Part shown: positions 52,405 to 61,716 of the stretch, one piece after another
Position numbering within the stretch: the stretch's first letter is position 1
Layout: every line of letters begins with the position of its first letter
DNA from: Rubripirellula lacrimiformis
GTDB taxonomy: Bacteria > Planctomycetota > Planctomycetia > Pirellulales > Pirellulaceae
Assembly (NCBI RefSeq): GCF_007741535.1
Contig: NZ_CP036525.1
Location: 4,712,001-4,776,000 of the forward strand
DNA length: 64,000 nucleotides
Reading direction: 5' to 3'
The notes under the pieces: generated by a model
What the model saw: the letters and a program-made list of their open reading frames with translations, nothing else
Database searches by the model: none
Told to the model about the DNA's origin: nothing
Program-made: the position numbers and the translations under genes

Positions 52405-52651
52405 CGGGCTCTGAGAAGTTCGCGACGGCTTTGTAAATCGACGGTCGGAAAATCGTTTTCATTGGGATATTCGTGCGTTCTGGTGGCAAACGGGGTAGCT
52501 AGTTCGCATTCGTGCCGCACTGGCCTTATCCTTTACCTAGCTGAAATTCGAAATGATTCTCTGGGTCCCTCGTTGCTGGCGTTCGATTCGTATTTCATCA
52601 CAGGCGCCCGAGCGTCTCTTTTCTTTCCATTGATTTTGATAGTTCGCCACG

Positions 52652-54604
52652 ATGTCCCATGCCGACGTTCATCGCGATTCAAACTCGAACCATACCCTCG
52701 GTGCGTCGTCGTTGCCTGATCCCGCTATCCCCCGGAACGGCGAGACCGATCCGCCGGCGATCGTTCCCCCCACACCCACACAGCCTCCCACCGCCAATGC
52801 GGCTGCGGGCCAGCCACCGGTCGACGCCGCACCGCTTGTGCCACCGGCCAACCGAGGACCTGTCGCACCTCCGCCCACATCCCCTTCACCGGCCCCCCCA
52901 CCCGCTTCGATTCCACCCGCTGCCATTCCACCCGCAGTGGCCGCTCCACAGCGTCCTCCGGTGGCGTCATCACCGCCGCCCGCCGCGACCGGCCGCGGCT
53001 CGGTCGTCCCCCCGCCTCCACCACCTCGCGCCACCTTGCCGCCGGTTCGACCACCGGCTGACCCGAAAGTCGGAACCGGTGTCGGCTCAGCACGTGGTGT
53101 CCGATGGCGTGGCGAGATCGATTCGATCGGGAAACCTGCGGCGCAACCTACGGCGAAAACCACTGCCGGTCCCGTGCCCGCAGGCGATCCTGCTGCGGCC
53201 GCCAACGGAGACGCGGAATCACTGACCGATCCCGGCGAAGACCGAGTCCGGTTTGTGATTCCGCCCTGGTTGGTCAGCCTAGTGGTGCACCTGATCTTTC
53301 TGCTGATTTTGGCACTGATCACGACACCGGCCGGTTCTGGCATCGGTCGCCTGATTTTGACGATCGGTACGGGCCAGTCCGAGCCATCGGTCGAATTGAC
53401 CGAGTTCGAAATCGCAACGGACGATTCGTTGGTGGAGTCCGAAGCGATGATGGATTCCGAGATCGAAACCGAAATCGACTTGGACCTGAAGAACGTGTTC
53501 GAGATCGCGGACACATCGATGGTTCCCGAGCTGACTCAGGTCGACTTTGGCGAAGGCAGTTCGGAAATCTCGCCACCCATGTTCAGTGGACGCACCGGTG
53601 CGATGAAGCAATCGTTGCTGGCGATGTACGGTGGAACCGCCGAGACACAAGACGCAGTCAAACGGGGACTGCAATGGCTGAAACGAAACCAGCGTCCTCA
53701 GGGCGGTTGGAGTTTGCGGGGCCCGTATCGTGACGGCAACCACAGCGAGAACGAAGCGTCGGCCACTGCGATGGCCATGCTTGCCTTCCTCGGCGACGGA
53801 CATACCCATCAAAGCGGTGACTACACCGATGAGATGGAAAAGGCGGTGAAGCGTCTGGTGTCGCTGCAGGATCGCCGCGGGTTCATGGCCAAAGACGCTC
53901 GAAGTCACGAACAAATGTACGCACAAGCACAGGCCACGATCGCATTGTGCGAGATGTACGGGATGACCAGAGATTCTTGGCTGAGACCGCGAGCCGAGCT
54001 GGCCGTTGCTTTTGCCGAAAGCGCCCAATCAGCCCAGGGAGGGTGGCGTTACAACCCGAACGAGGATTCAGACACGTCGGTCACCGGATGGTTCCTGCTG
54101 GCACTGAAAAGTGCACAGAGCGCCGGCTTGGAAGTGAGTGATTCGAAGCTTCGTGCAGTGGGAGAGTACCTGGATACCGCACAAGCCTATGAAGGAGCGG
54201 CCTATTCGTACCAGCCGCGTGGGCAGCCCACGCCAGCGATGACCGCCGAAGGTCTGCTGTGCCGACAATACCTTGGTTGGAACCGCGATGATCTGCCAAT
54301 GGTCCGCGGGGTCGAGGCGTTGTCTATCGACTTCCCCTTCGATACCAACGACCAAGACGTTTACTATTGGTACTACGCCACCCAAGTCCTGCACCACTTT
54401 GGCGGGTCGCCTTGGCGTGAATGGAACGAGGTGATGCGGACCGAGCTACCGAAGATGCAGTCGAAGAGCGGCCGGGAAGATGGCAGCTGGGCTCCTCAAG
54501 GCGACGCCTACGGTTCCTACGGACGGCTGTATACCACTTGCCTGTCGCTCTACTGCCTGGAGGTTTATTACCGGCACCTGCCGCTCTATCAATCGACGGA
54601 GTAG
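52652..54604 (+). CDS. Membrane-anchored protein with prenyltransferase/squalene-cyclase repeats
   Basis: A 650-residue protein. Residues about 10-165 are very Pro/Ala-rich (repeats of PPxxxPP), then a single membrane helix near 208-230 (WLVSLVVHLIFLLILALITT), an acidic linker (SLVESEAMMDSEIETEIDLD) and a C-terminal domain from about 320 with alpha-toroid repeats: QRPQGGWSLRGPY, AQGGWRYNPNEDSDTSVTGW, EDGSWAPQGDAYGS and YTTCLSLYCLEVYYRH. These QGGW-type motifs are typical of the squalene-cyclase superfamily but the DxDD catalytic motif is absent, so it probably is not a cyclase. Such large membrane proteins are common in planctomycetes; function unknown. Confidence 0.82.
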   Translation: MSHADVHRDSNSNHTLGASSLPDPAIPRNGETDPPAIVPPTPTQPPTANAAAGQPPVDAAPLVPPANRGPVAPPPTSPSPAPPPASIPPAAIPPAVAAPQRPPVASSPPPAATGRGSVVPPPPPPRATLPPVRPPADPKVGTGVGSARGVRWRGEIDSIGKPAAQPTAKTTAGPVPAGDPAAAANGDAESLTDPGEDRVRFVIPPWLVSLVVHLIFLLILALITTPAGSGIGRLILTIGTGQSEPSVELTEFEIATDDSLVESEAMMDSEIETEIDLDLKNVFEIADTSMVPELTQVDFGEGSSEISPPMFSGRTGAMKQSLLAMYGGTAETQDAVKRGLQWLKRNQRPQGGWSLRGPYRDGNHSENEASATAMAMLAFLGDGHTHQSGDYTDEMEKAVKRLVSLQDRRGFMAKDARSHEQMYAQAQATIALCEMYGMTRDSWLRPRAELAVAFAESAQSAQGGWRYNPNEDSDTSVTGWFLLALKSAQSAGLEVSDSKLRAVGEYLDTAQAYEGAAYSYQPRGQPTPAMTAEGLLCRQYLGWNRDDLPMVRGVEALSIDFPFDTNDQDVYYWYYATQVLHHFGGSPWREWNEVMRTELPKMQSKSGREDGSWAPQGDAYGSYGRLYTTCLSLYCLEVYYRHLPLYQSTE

Positions 54605-54660
54605 GTGGGGGCTGGGTTGGGGGTGAGGCTGGGTTGAGTTGGGGACCGGTTTAAGGACTG

Positions 54661-54740
54661 GTTCGAGTTCGAGTTCGAGTTCAAGTTCGAGTTCGAGTTC
54701 GAGTTCGAGCTCGAGTTCAAGTTCGAGTTCGAGTTCGAGC
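54661..54740. repeat. Hexanucleotide microsatellite (GTTCGA)n
   Basis: Thirteen tandem units of GTTCGA with a few single-base changes (CAAGTT, CTCGAG) fill 80 bases between two convergent genes. Each unit contains TTCGA(A), so the run can form many short hairpins. Confidence 0.9.
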
Positions 54741-54812
54741 AGGAGCTTTGGGGGCGGGGTTTCAACCTTCTTGGGATTGAATTTGGGCAGTGGGGAACTC
54801 TGGCAACTCCCA

Positions 54813-56648
54813 TTACTTTTGCTTGGGCTTTCGCCGGATGGTAGTTGCTGCGGTCAGCAGGACGCAGATCCATGCTGGGATTGCACCGATCTGGACATAA
54901 ACGCTGCTGCGGTTATCTCGACGCGGGGTGGCGATCAACGTTTCGTTCGCGCCGATGGGCAGTCGCTTGACGATCGAACCGTTGGAGTCGATCCACGCTG
55001 TCGGACCGTTGTTCGCAGCCGATACGATCGGACGACGGCAGGCCACGGCAACCAATTGCGCACACCGCAGGTGATGTTCGATGACGGATGAATCGTCGAA
55101 CCAGCCATCGTTGGTCACGGTTGCGATCACGTCGGGCATCGTTCCCTCGGCCGCCAATTCTCGCAACTGGTTAACGGCGACTCGCTCGACGGCCGTTTCG
55201 ATACAGATATTCGGAGCCACGATGGTGTCACCGATCTGCATCGCTTTTCCACCCGCGCCGGTTCGCAGTCCCATCCCGGGCGGAATCAAGGAACGAAGCC
55301 CGGGGATCCAGGGCGCGATGGGAACGTATTCGCCAAACATCACCAGATGATTCTTGCCGTACCAGTCCACCACCTTTCCATCGCTGTCGATATGGACAAC
55401 CGCGCTGTACGATCCAACGGAATCGTCATACTCGACAACTCCACAACCCGCCAAGATCGCTGGCGGCGAAAGCGCGACGACCGAGCGAGAATCTTCCGCG
55501 TCGCCGACCTTTGGTTCATCGCCGGCTGGTTCAATCTGATTGGTAGTGGCAGGTTCATCGGACGCCGCGTTCGCCGCGTTCGCCGCGTCCGCCGCGTTTG
55601 GTGGTCCGCTGGGCTGATTCGTCGGAGTCGACATCCACTGCAGTTGTTGAGCACGCTGTTGAAAGTAATCGATACGATCGTCGACCGTGCGGCGAAACAG
55701 GCTGGGGTCTTGCCGGGCTTCGGGATAGATATCGTAAAACTGTTCTGGCACCTTTGCGTCATCGGCCATGATCATCCATGGCGACGCTCCCGAAAACATT
55801 GACTCGGGCCACAGCACGATATCGATCGGGCGACTTGAACTCTGCACCGCCGCGACGGATTGTCGGGCATAGTTCTGGAAAATTTCGATCTCGCGATCAG
55901 CCGACTGTTCATACACGACTGCTTCGTCGCGTTGCAAAAGTGCGAACGTGGCAAGTGGATCGCCCGTCGGCGTCTGGCGGCGAACCACCCCATAACCGAT
56001 CGTGCCGATCAATGCCGACAAGGATATCGCGATCGCCAACGAAGCCGACTGCTGGTGTTCCTGGCCACGGAACCGCAGCCACATCATCGCCATGGATACG
56101 TTCACACAAACGATGACCATGCCAACGAGGTAGGTACCGCCGAGATCGGCAATCTGGATCATCAACGGGACGTTTGCGACGGCATGTCCCAACATGGCGA
56201 CCGAGATTCCGGTCAGCAAATAGTTCCGCACGCACTCCGTCGCCACCCACACGACAGGAACGACCACGGCGATTGGCAGCGATCGCCCCCCAAGGCGGGT
56301 GCGAAGCGATCGGCGTGATAGACCGACAAACGCGACATGATAGATCCCCAAGTATCCGGCCAGGGCGACCCAACAGATGTACATTGCGGGGTGTGCGTGT
56401 CGCAGCCCCTGCAGAACAAACAACCAGTACAGCGTCGATGCGGCCCAGATCGCGAGGTAGCCTGTGCGCGTGATCGCTGATGGCTGGGCAATCAGCGTTA
56501 ACCAAGGCACCAACGCAACCATCGCCAGCGGCCACCATCCCAGGGGCGGGCCAGAGAGCCACAGCAGGAAGACCGAAGCCAGGGCGGCAGCGGCCGCGCT
56601 GCGGGGGGAGATCGGTTTCGCGGTTTTCAAATTGTTGGTTTCGTCCAT
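54813..56648 (-). CDS. lnt: Apolipoprotein N-acyltransferase
   Basis: A 611-residue inner-membrane enzyme that adds the third acyl chain to lipoproteins. Eight or so N-terminal helices (residues 15-235; LLWLSGPPLGWWPLAMVALV) precede a nitrilase-type domain. Catalytic residues are visible: Glu in WPESMF near 280, Lys in YGKNHLVMFGEYVP near 445 and Cys in NICIETAVERV near 500. A low-complexity insert (AADAANAANAASDEP...) lies between the Glu and Lys motifs, lengthening the enzyme by about 70 residues over E. coli Lnt. ATG is divergent from the kinase gene with about 155 bases between them. Confidence 0.93.
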   Translation of the reverse strand: MDETNNLKTAKPISPRSAAAAALASVFLLWLSGPPLGWWPLAMVALVPWLTLIAQPSAITRTGYLAIWAASTLYWLFVLQGLRHAHPAMYICWVALAGYLGIYHVAFVGLSRRSLRTRLGGRSLPIAVVVPVVWVATECVRNYLLTGISVAMLGHAVANVPLMIQIADLGGTYLVGMVIVCVNVSMAMMWLRFRGQEHQQSASLAIAISLSALIGTIGYGVVRRQTPTGDPLATFALLQRDEAVVYEQSADREIEIFQNYARQSVAAVQSSSRPIDIVLWPESMFSGASPWMIMADDAKVPEQFYDIYPEARQDPSLFRRTVDDRIDYFQQRAQQLQWMSTPTNQPSGPPNAADAANAANAASDEPATTNQIEPAGDEPKVGDAEDSRSVVALSPPAILAGCGVVEYDDSVGSYSAVVHIDSDGKVVDWYGKNHLVMFGEYVPIAPWIPGLRSLIPPGMGLRTGAGGKAMQIGDTIVAPNICIETAVERVAVNQLRELAAEGTMPDVIATVTNDGWFDDSSVIEHHLRCAQLVAVACRRPIVSAANNGPTAWIDSNGSIVKRLPIGANETLIATPRRDNRSSVYVQIGAIPAWICVLLTAATTIRRKPKQK

Positions 56649-56803
56649 CTGCGGATCGTACCAAAGTGACTACGCAGTCCGAAGATCGCTTTACCGCTGC
56701 AAATCCGTCTTGCTCGCATCGCGCTTCCCATCGCGATGCGACCGACGTTTGGTTTAGAATGGACGCTTGCCCGCACGAATGCTCCACCAATGGCTTGTCC
56801 ACG

Positions 56804-58753
56804 ATGCCGATCGACGAATATTTGGGACCCTACAAAATCGGCGAATTGATCGGCCGCGGAGGGATGGGCAACGTCTATTCCGCCGTCCATGCCAAGACTG
56901 GCGAACGGGTCGCCGTCAAGTTGATCGCAGCTCACGTGTCCGACGACCCTCGATTCCGACGTCGATTCGACAAAGAGATCCGAGCGCTGCGGATGCTGAA
57001 ACACCGCAACATTGTGCGAATTCTGGGCGAAGGAGAGGACAACGAAGGGCGTCTGTTCTATTCGATGGAATTGTGCGAAGGCGAAACGCTGCAGGCCCGC
57101 ATTCGTCGAAACCGGAAATTGTCCTGGCAAGAAACCGTCGACATTTCAATCCAGATAGCCGCTGCGCTTAAGTTGGCGCACGACATCGGAGTGACTCACC
57201 GCGACCTGAAGCCGGCCAATCTGATCTTGGCACCTGACGAGACCGTCAAGTTGGTGGATTTTGGCATTCCCAAACTGTTCGGTGACGATGGCGAACAGAC
57301 GCAGGCTGGTTCGGTGCTGGGAACGCCCGATTACATGGCGCCCGAACAGGCGGTTGGCGGACCGATCACGCCCCGCACCGATCTGTACTCACTAGGCAGC
57401 GTGATGTACGCGATGTTGCTGGGCCGGGCACCGTTCAAAGGAAAGAATTCGACCGAGGTGATCGATGCACTGCGAAACGATCGGCCCATCCCGTTGGACT
57501 TGGTCGATGCCGATTTGCCGAAGCCATTGACCGAACTTGTGCATCACTTGCTGGAGAAAGATCCTGCTGATCGTCCGCCGACTGCGTTGTCAGTGATGAA
57601 TCGGTTGAAAGACATTCGGATGCAGTTCAGTTCGGATGTCACCGCAGGCGTAGAGTCATCCACCACCAGCGGTTTGGACGATGAACTATCCGAAACGGAT
57701 TCCAGCGTCATCGATCCGTTGACGTCGGAGTTGGGTGGACTGGATTCCGCCGCGTTCGGGACCGGCCAGGTTGCGCGGTCCGATGCGGCTACCAGTTTCG
57801 GGGATTCCGACAGTCATGTCGCCAACGACAATACTGCGATCGAACAGCCCGGCACCGACAATGCAAAGAAGACTGGTGGTGGGATTTCCGGATTGGGCAG
57901 CGCAACTGAACTGGCGTCACGAAGCAAAACGTTGAAACGTTCGGGCACCGGCGGATCCGCCCGCAGCAACGCCCCGGAGACAACCAAAGAACGTGGCCCC
58001 GACGGTGCGCCGCAGGAGTCGACGACCAAGCTGCGCGAACGATTCCAGACTGTCGAAGCGGGTTCGATCGACCGCGACGATCCAGCCACGTCGCCACCTC
58101 TGACGCACGCGTTTCTACACGGGATGGCGGTCGCCGTGATGGTGACCATCCTGTTCAGTGGTGGCTACCTGTTCTATCGATCGATCCAACCACCATCTGC
58201 GGACGAACTGTATACGACACTGGTCGAAAGCGGGAATCAAGCAACGATGGGCGTCTTTCTGCGCCGGTTTCCCGACGACCATCGGGCGACCGAGGTGCGT
58301 CAGATGCAGATGGAATCGAAACTGGCTGCCACCCTGCGGCGATTGAACGCGCAAGCCGGCATCGGATTGGTCGAGTTGTCACCGGCCGAAGAGGGATTCA
58401 TCGCTGCGATGCAGGATCGCCACAGTGACCCGCAGGGAACGACCGAGCGGATCGAGAGTTGGATCGACGCATTCGACACTTCGGACGTCACCAACGATGG
58501 CGCGCGCGACGCCGACTTCGCAGCGCTGATGGACTTTGCCGTTTACGAAAAGAAGCGTCTATCCAGTTCGTCGGCTCGCACGACCATCGATGCGCGAGCG
58601 GCCCAATTGCTGGAACAGGTCCAAACAGCCGCTGAGTCCGAGGACGCTGATGCGGCAAAAAAGAAGCTCAGTGGAATCGTGGAAACGTTCCAGGAAAAGT
58701 CATGGGCGAAACCCGCGGTTGATCGAGCTCGTGAGTTGCTGGAATCGCTGTAA
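56804..58753 (+). CDS. PKN-type serine/threonine protein kinase, membrane-anchored
   Basis: A 649-residue kinase. Gly-rich loop IGRGGMGNVYSAV (17-22), ATP-anchoring K39, HRDLKPAN at 132-139, DFG at 152-154 and APEQA activation motif near 185. Residues 270-430 are a low-complexity linker rich in Ser/Thr/Gly. A single membrane helix lies near 435-457 (MAVAVMVTILFSGGYLFYRS), and the C-terminal 190 residues are an extracytoplasmic helical domain (MGVFLRRFPDDHRATEVRQM). The ATG at 56804 starts MPIDEYLGPYKIGELIGRGG; an earlier ATG at 56759 would add fifteen residues. Likely a sensor kinase; targets unknown. Confidence 0.9.
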   Translation: MPIDEYLGPYKIGELIGRGGMGNVYSAVHAKTGERVAVKLIAAHVSDDPRFRRRFDKEIRALRMLKHRNIVRILGEGEDNEGRLFYSMELCEGETLQARIRRNRKLSWQETVDISIQIAAALKLAHDIGVTHRDLKPANLILAPDETVKLVDFGIPKLFGDDGEQTQAGSVLGTPDYMAPEQAVGGPITPRTDLYSLGSVMYAMLLGRAPFKGKNSTEVIDALRNDRPIPLDLVDADLPKPLTELVHHLLEKDPADRPPTALSVMNRLKDIRMQFSSDVTAGVESSTTSGLDDELSETDSSVIDPLTSELGGLDSAAFGTGQVARSDAATSFGDSDSHVANDNTAIEQPGTDNAKKTGGGISGLGSATELASRSKTLKRSGTGGSARSNAPETTKERGPDGAPQESTTKLRERFQTVEAGSIDRDDPATSPPLTHAFLHGMAVAVMVTILFSGGYLFYRSIQPPSADELYTTLVESGNQATMGVFLRRFPDDHRATEVRQMQMESKLAATLRRLNAQAGIGLVELSPAEEGFIAAMQDRHSDPQGTTERIESWIDAFDTSDVTNDGARDADFAALMDFAVYEKKRLSSSSARTTIDARAAQLLEQVQTAAESEDADAAKKKLSGIVETFQEKSWAKPAVDRARELLESL

Positions 58754-58830
58754 GAGTCGTCTTGGGATTCGCCGTAATTCCTGTTTGTCGGATTGGCGGT
58801 GGAGGGGGGGATTCTGGCGAATGAAGAAGG

Positions 58831-60268
58831 GGATTCCCGGCCGCTTACGCGATCGCGGCTCACCAGATTGGTAGATGCTGGCCGAAAGTCTTGGCGACTT
58901 GCGCTACCAATGGGAGCGGACCGCGGCCTCCTTCCGTAGCGAATGTCGCCAAGACTTTCGGTTATCCGATCCTTGGCCGCTTACGCGATCGCGGCTCACG
59001 AGATTGGTGGATGCTGGCCGAAAGTCTTGGTGACTTGCGCTACGGATGGGAACGAACCGCGGCCTACTTTCGTAGCGAATGTCGCCAAGACTTTCGGTTA
59101 TCCGATCCTTGGTCGCTTACGCGATCGCGGCTCACGAGATTGGTGGATGCTGGCCGAAAGTCTTGGCGACTTGCGCTACGGATGGGAACGAACCGCGGCC
59201 TACTTTCGTAGCGAATGTCGCCAAGACTTTCGGTTATCCGATCCTTGGTCGCTTACGCGATCGCGGCTCACCAGATTGGTAGATGCTGGCCGAAAGTCTT
59301 GGCGACTTGCGCTACGGATGGGAGCGAACCGCGGCCTCCTTTCGTAGCGAATGTCGCCAAGACTTTCGGTTATCCGATCCTTGGCCGCTTACGCGATCGC
59401 GGCTCACGAGATTGGTGGATGCTGGCCGAAAGTCTTGGCGACTTGCGCTACCAATGGGAGCGAACCGCGGCCTCCTTCCGTAGCGAATGTCGCCAAGACT
59501 TTCGGTTATTCCATTCCCGGTCGCTTACGCGAACGCGGCTCATCAGATTGGTGGATGCTGGCCGAAAGTCTTGGCGACTTGCGCTACCAATGGGAGCGAA
59601 TGTCGCCAAGACTTTCGGTTATTCCATTCCCGGTCGCTTACGCGATCGCGGCTCACGAGATTGGTAGATGCTGGCCGAAAGTCTTGGCGACTTGCGCTAC
59701 CAATGGGAGCGGACCGCGGCCTCCTTTCGTAGCGAATGTCGCCGAGACTTTCGGTTATTCCATTCCCGGCCGCTTACGCGATCGCGGCTCACGAGATTGG
59801 TGGATGCTGGCCGAAAGTCTTGGCGACTTGCGCTACCAATGGGAGCGGACCGCGGCCTCCTTCCGTAGCGAATGTCGCCAAGACTTTCGGTTATTCCATT
59901 CCCGGCCGCTTACGCGATCGCGGCTCACGAGATTGGTGGATGCTGGCCGAAAGTCTTGGCGACTTGCGCTACGAATGGGAGCGAACCGCGGCCTCCTTCC
60001 GTAGCGAATGTCGCCAAGACTTTCGGTTATCCGATCCTTGGTCGCTTACGCGATCGCGGCTCACGAGATTGGTGGACCGCTGGCCGAAAGTCTTGGCGAC
60101 TTGCGCTACGAATGGGAGCGGACCGCGGCCTCCTTCCGTAGCGAATGTCGCCAGACTTTCGGTTATTCCATTCCCGGCCGCTTACGCGATCGCGGCTCAC
60201 CAGATTGGTGGATGCTGGCCGAAAGTCTTGGCGACTTGCGCTACGAATGGGAGCGGATGTCGCCTTGA
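58831..60268. repeat. Array of 136-bp hairpin-forming tandem repeats
   Basis: Units starting TTACGCGATCGCGGCTCA begin at 58845, 58981, 59117, 59253, 59389, 59525, 59638, 59774, 59910, 60046 and 60182: all spacings are 136 except one of 113. Each unit holds CCGAAAGTCTTGGCGAC and, 46 bases later, its exact complement GTCGCCAAGACTTTCGG (for example 58882-58898 with 58945-58961), with an inner CGCTAC/GTAGCG pair, so each can form a long cruciform or RNA stem. Open frames in this array are translations of the repeat and not genes. It lies between the kinase gene and the 60310 gene. Confidence 0.95.
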
Positions 60269-60309
60269 CGTTTGGGCGTTCTTGGGCTGAAGGGGGCGGA
60301 TGCAACGCC

Positions 60310-61716
60310 CTACAATTCGTTGACCCATTGAATCAGCGATTCGAGTTCGCTGTGTTCGGTCTTTTCTTCCTTTGCCTGTTTCAATTGGCTTTCCAGCTTC
60401 GAATCGTCGGGCTGCTTCTTCAAGGACTCTTCAAGTTCGGCAATCTTATCATCGAAAGATGCAAGCTTCCGTTCGTACTGTTTGACAAGGTACTCACGTT
60501 CCTTTTCCAGCACCGAAAGCTGCTTCGCGTTTCGATTGGCTGCTGCTTTGGCGGCCTCCACTTCGGCGTGTGGCACGGCACCTTGTTCGCGTAGTCGTTC
60601 CACTTCGGTCAGCTTCGTTTCAGCTACCTGCAAGTCACTCTTCAACGTTGCCAGTTTACTAGCGAACTCGAACAGATACCGCGCCTGATTTTCCGAACCG
60701 ACTTCGTCAGCTGAAACTGATCGTGGCGGCAACGATGTTGCCGGTCGTGACAAACTCGGTGGGCCCGTTGGCACGGGCGCGGCCCAGTACGAATGAGGGG
60801 GAGCTGCCGTGGGTGAAGAGTTGGCTGGTGAGGGACCGCTGGGGTAACTGCCCTGGCGGGAAAACCGTGTCGTGGTTTGTGCGGGAAGACTCCATGCCGA
60901 TGAAGGGACGCTTTGGCTGGGCACTACGACCGACTGGCCAACTCGCGAAAATCGCGGATCGTGAGTGGCCGGAGAGTTCACCGTCGGTTCCTGGTAACGG
61001 GATGGTGAGAAGCTGCCTAAATTGCGAGAAGATCCATAACCGCCCTGCCCCGCAGATTCGTTCCTGGAGGGATCCCAACTCAGTTCGTCTGGTGTGCCCA
61101 TCAGTTGATCCATACGCCGATTGACAATCAGCGATTTGTTGTCGGATCGCTGGGCATGCATCGCCTCGGCCTTTTCAAGCCGCTCTTTCAGCTCCGCGAT
61201 CTTTTGTGCCTGTTGATCGTGCATCGAATCGAACTGGCGTTCCAGTAGTGATCGCAGCTCTGTGCGTTTCAATTCTTTCTGGTCGTCCCGTTGAGAGCGT
61301 TTGATCTCGTACGCCAATGCCTGAACTTCGAGTTCACCCTTCATCTGCTCGGATGCAACTTGCCCTCGCGAGTATCGCGCCGGAGCAGGCTGAAAGTATG
61401 TCACCCCTGAACCATCTGGTGAATGCACTCGAGTTACTTTCGTACCGAGGCGAGGATCTTGAGAACGGATTCTCTCTGACGGAGTCGTCGGCGAAGCGGG
61501 CGCTGGTGGGACAAACGACGGACGTCTTTTCGTATCAGATTCGGTGACATTCTGTGCGGAGGCTAAGGGGACCGAAATCTCCGAATCGTCTGCAGCGATA
61601 GCAGGCCCCCCGGGACCGTCGCTGGCGTACGCGATCGCGGACAGCAATATTGCGGACGCGCAAGCGATCCACACGGGACGAGAGGTTGTAGATGTTCGCG
61701 ACGATCTATTTTTCAT
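60310..61716 (-). CDS. Exported coiled-coil protein of the sigma/kinase operon
   Basis: A 468-residue protein with an N-terminal signal anchor (VWIACASAILLSAIAYASDG). Two coiled-coil regions are seen (about 120-195, EIKRSQRDDQKELKRTELRS; and 355-460, FEFASKLATLKSDLQVAETK) separated by a Ser/Pro/Thr-rich linker of about 150 residues. It overlaps the kinase gene by ATGA, so it belongs to the operon sigma-kinase-coiled-coil. I do not recognise a family; an envelope partner or kinase substrate is possible. Confidence 0.72.
   Translation of the reverse strand: MKNRSSRTSTTSRPVWIACASAILLSAIAYASDGPGGPAIAADDSEISVPLASAQNVTESDTKRRPSFVPPAPASPTTPSERIRSQDPRLGTKVTRVHSPDGSGVTYFQPAPARYSRGQVASEQMKGELEVQALAYEIKRSQRDDQKELKRTELRSLLERQFDSMHDQQAQKIAELKERLEKAEAMHAQRSDNKSLIVNRRMDQLMGTPDELSWDPSRNESAGQGGYGSSRNLGSFSPSRYQEPTVNSPATHDPRFSRVGQSVVVPSQSVPSSAWSLPAQTTTRFSRQGSYPSGPSPANSSPTAAPPHSYWAAPVPTGPPSLSRPATSLPPRSVSADEVGSENQARYLFEFASKLATLKSDLQVAETKLTEVERLREQGAVPHAEVEAAKAAANRNAKQLSVLEKEREYLVKQYERKLASFDDKIAELEESLKKQPDDSKLESQLKQAKEEKTEHSELESLIQWVNEL

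Noticed and set aside
52669-53514. Minus-strand Gly-rich frame of 281 codons in the squalene-cyclase-repeat gene
   Set aside because: It is the antisense of a Pro-rich segment; Gly/Ser-rich reading is expected from CCN codons and it lacks any ribosome site.
58891-60290. Overlapping plus-strand open frames (up to 217 codons) with repetitive MSPRLSVI and LAESLGDLRY segments
   Set aside because: All come from the 136-bp tandem repeat; each frame reads the same DNA unit and there is no ribosome site or codon-usage support.
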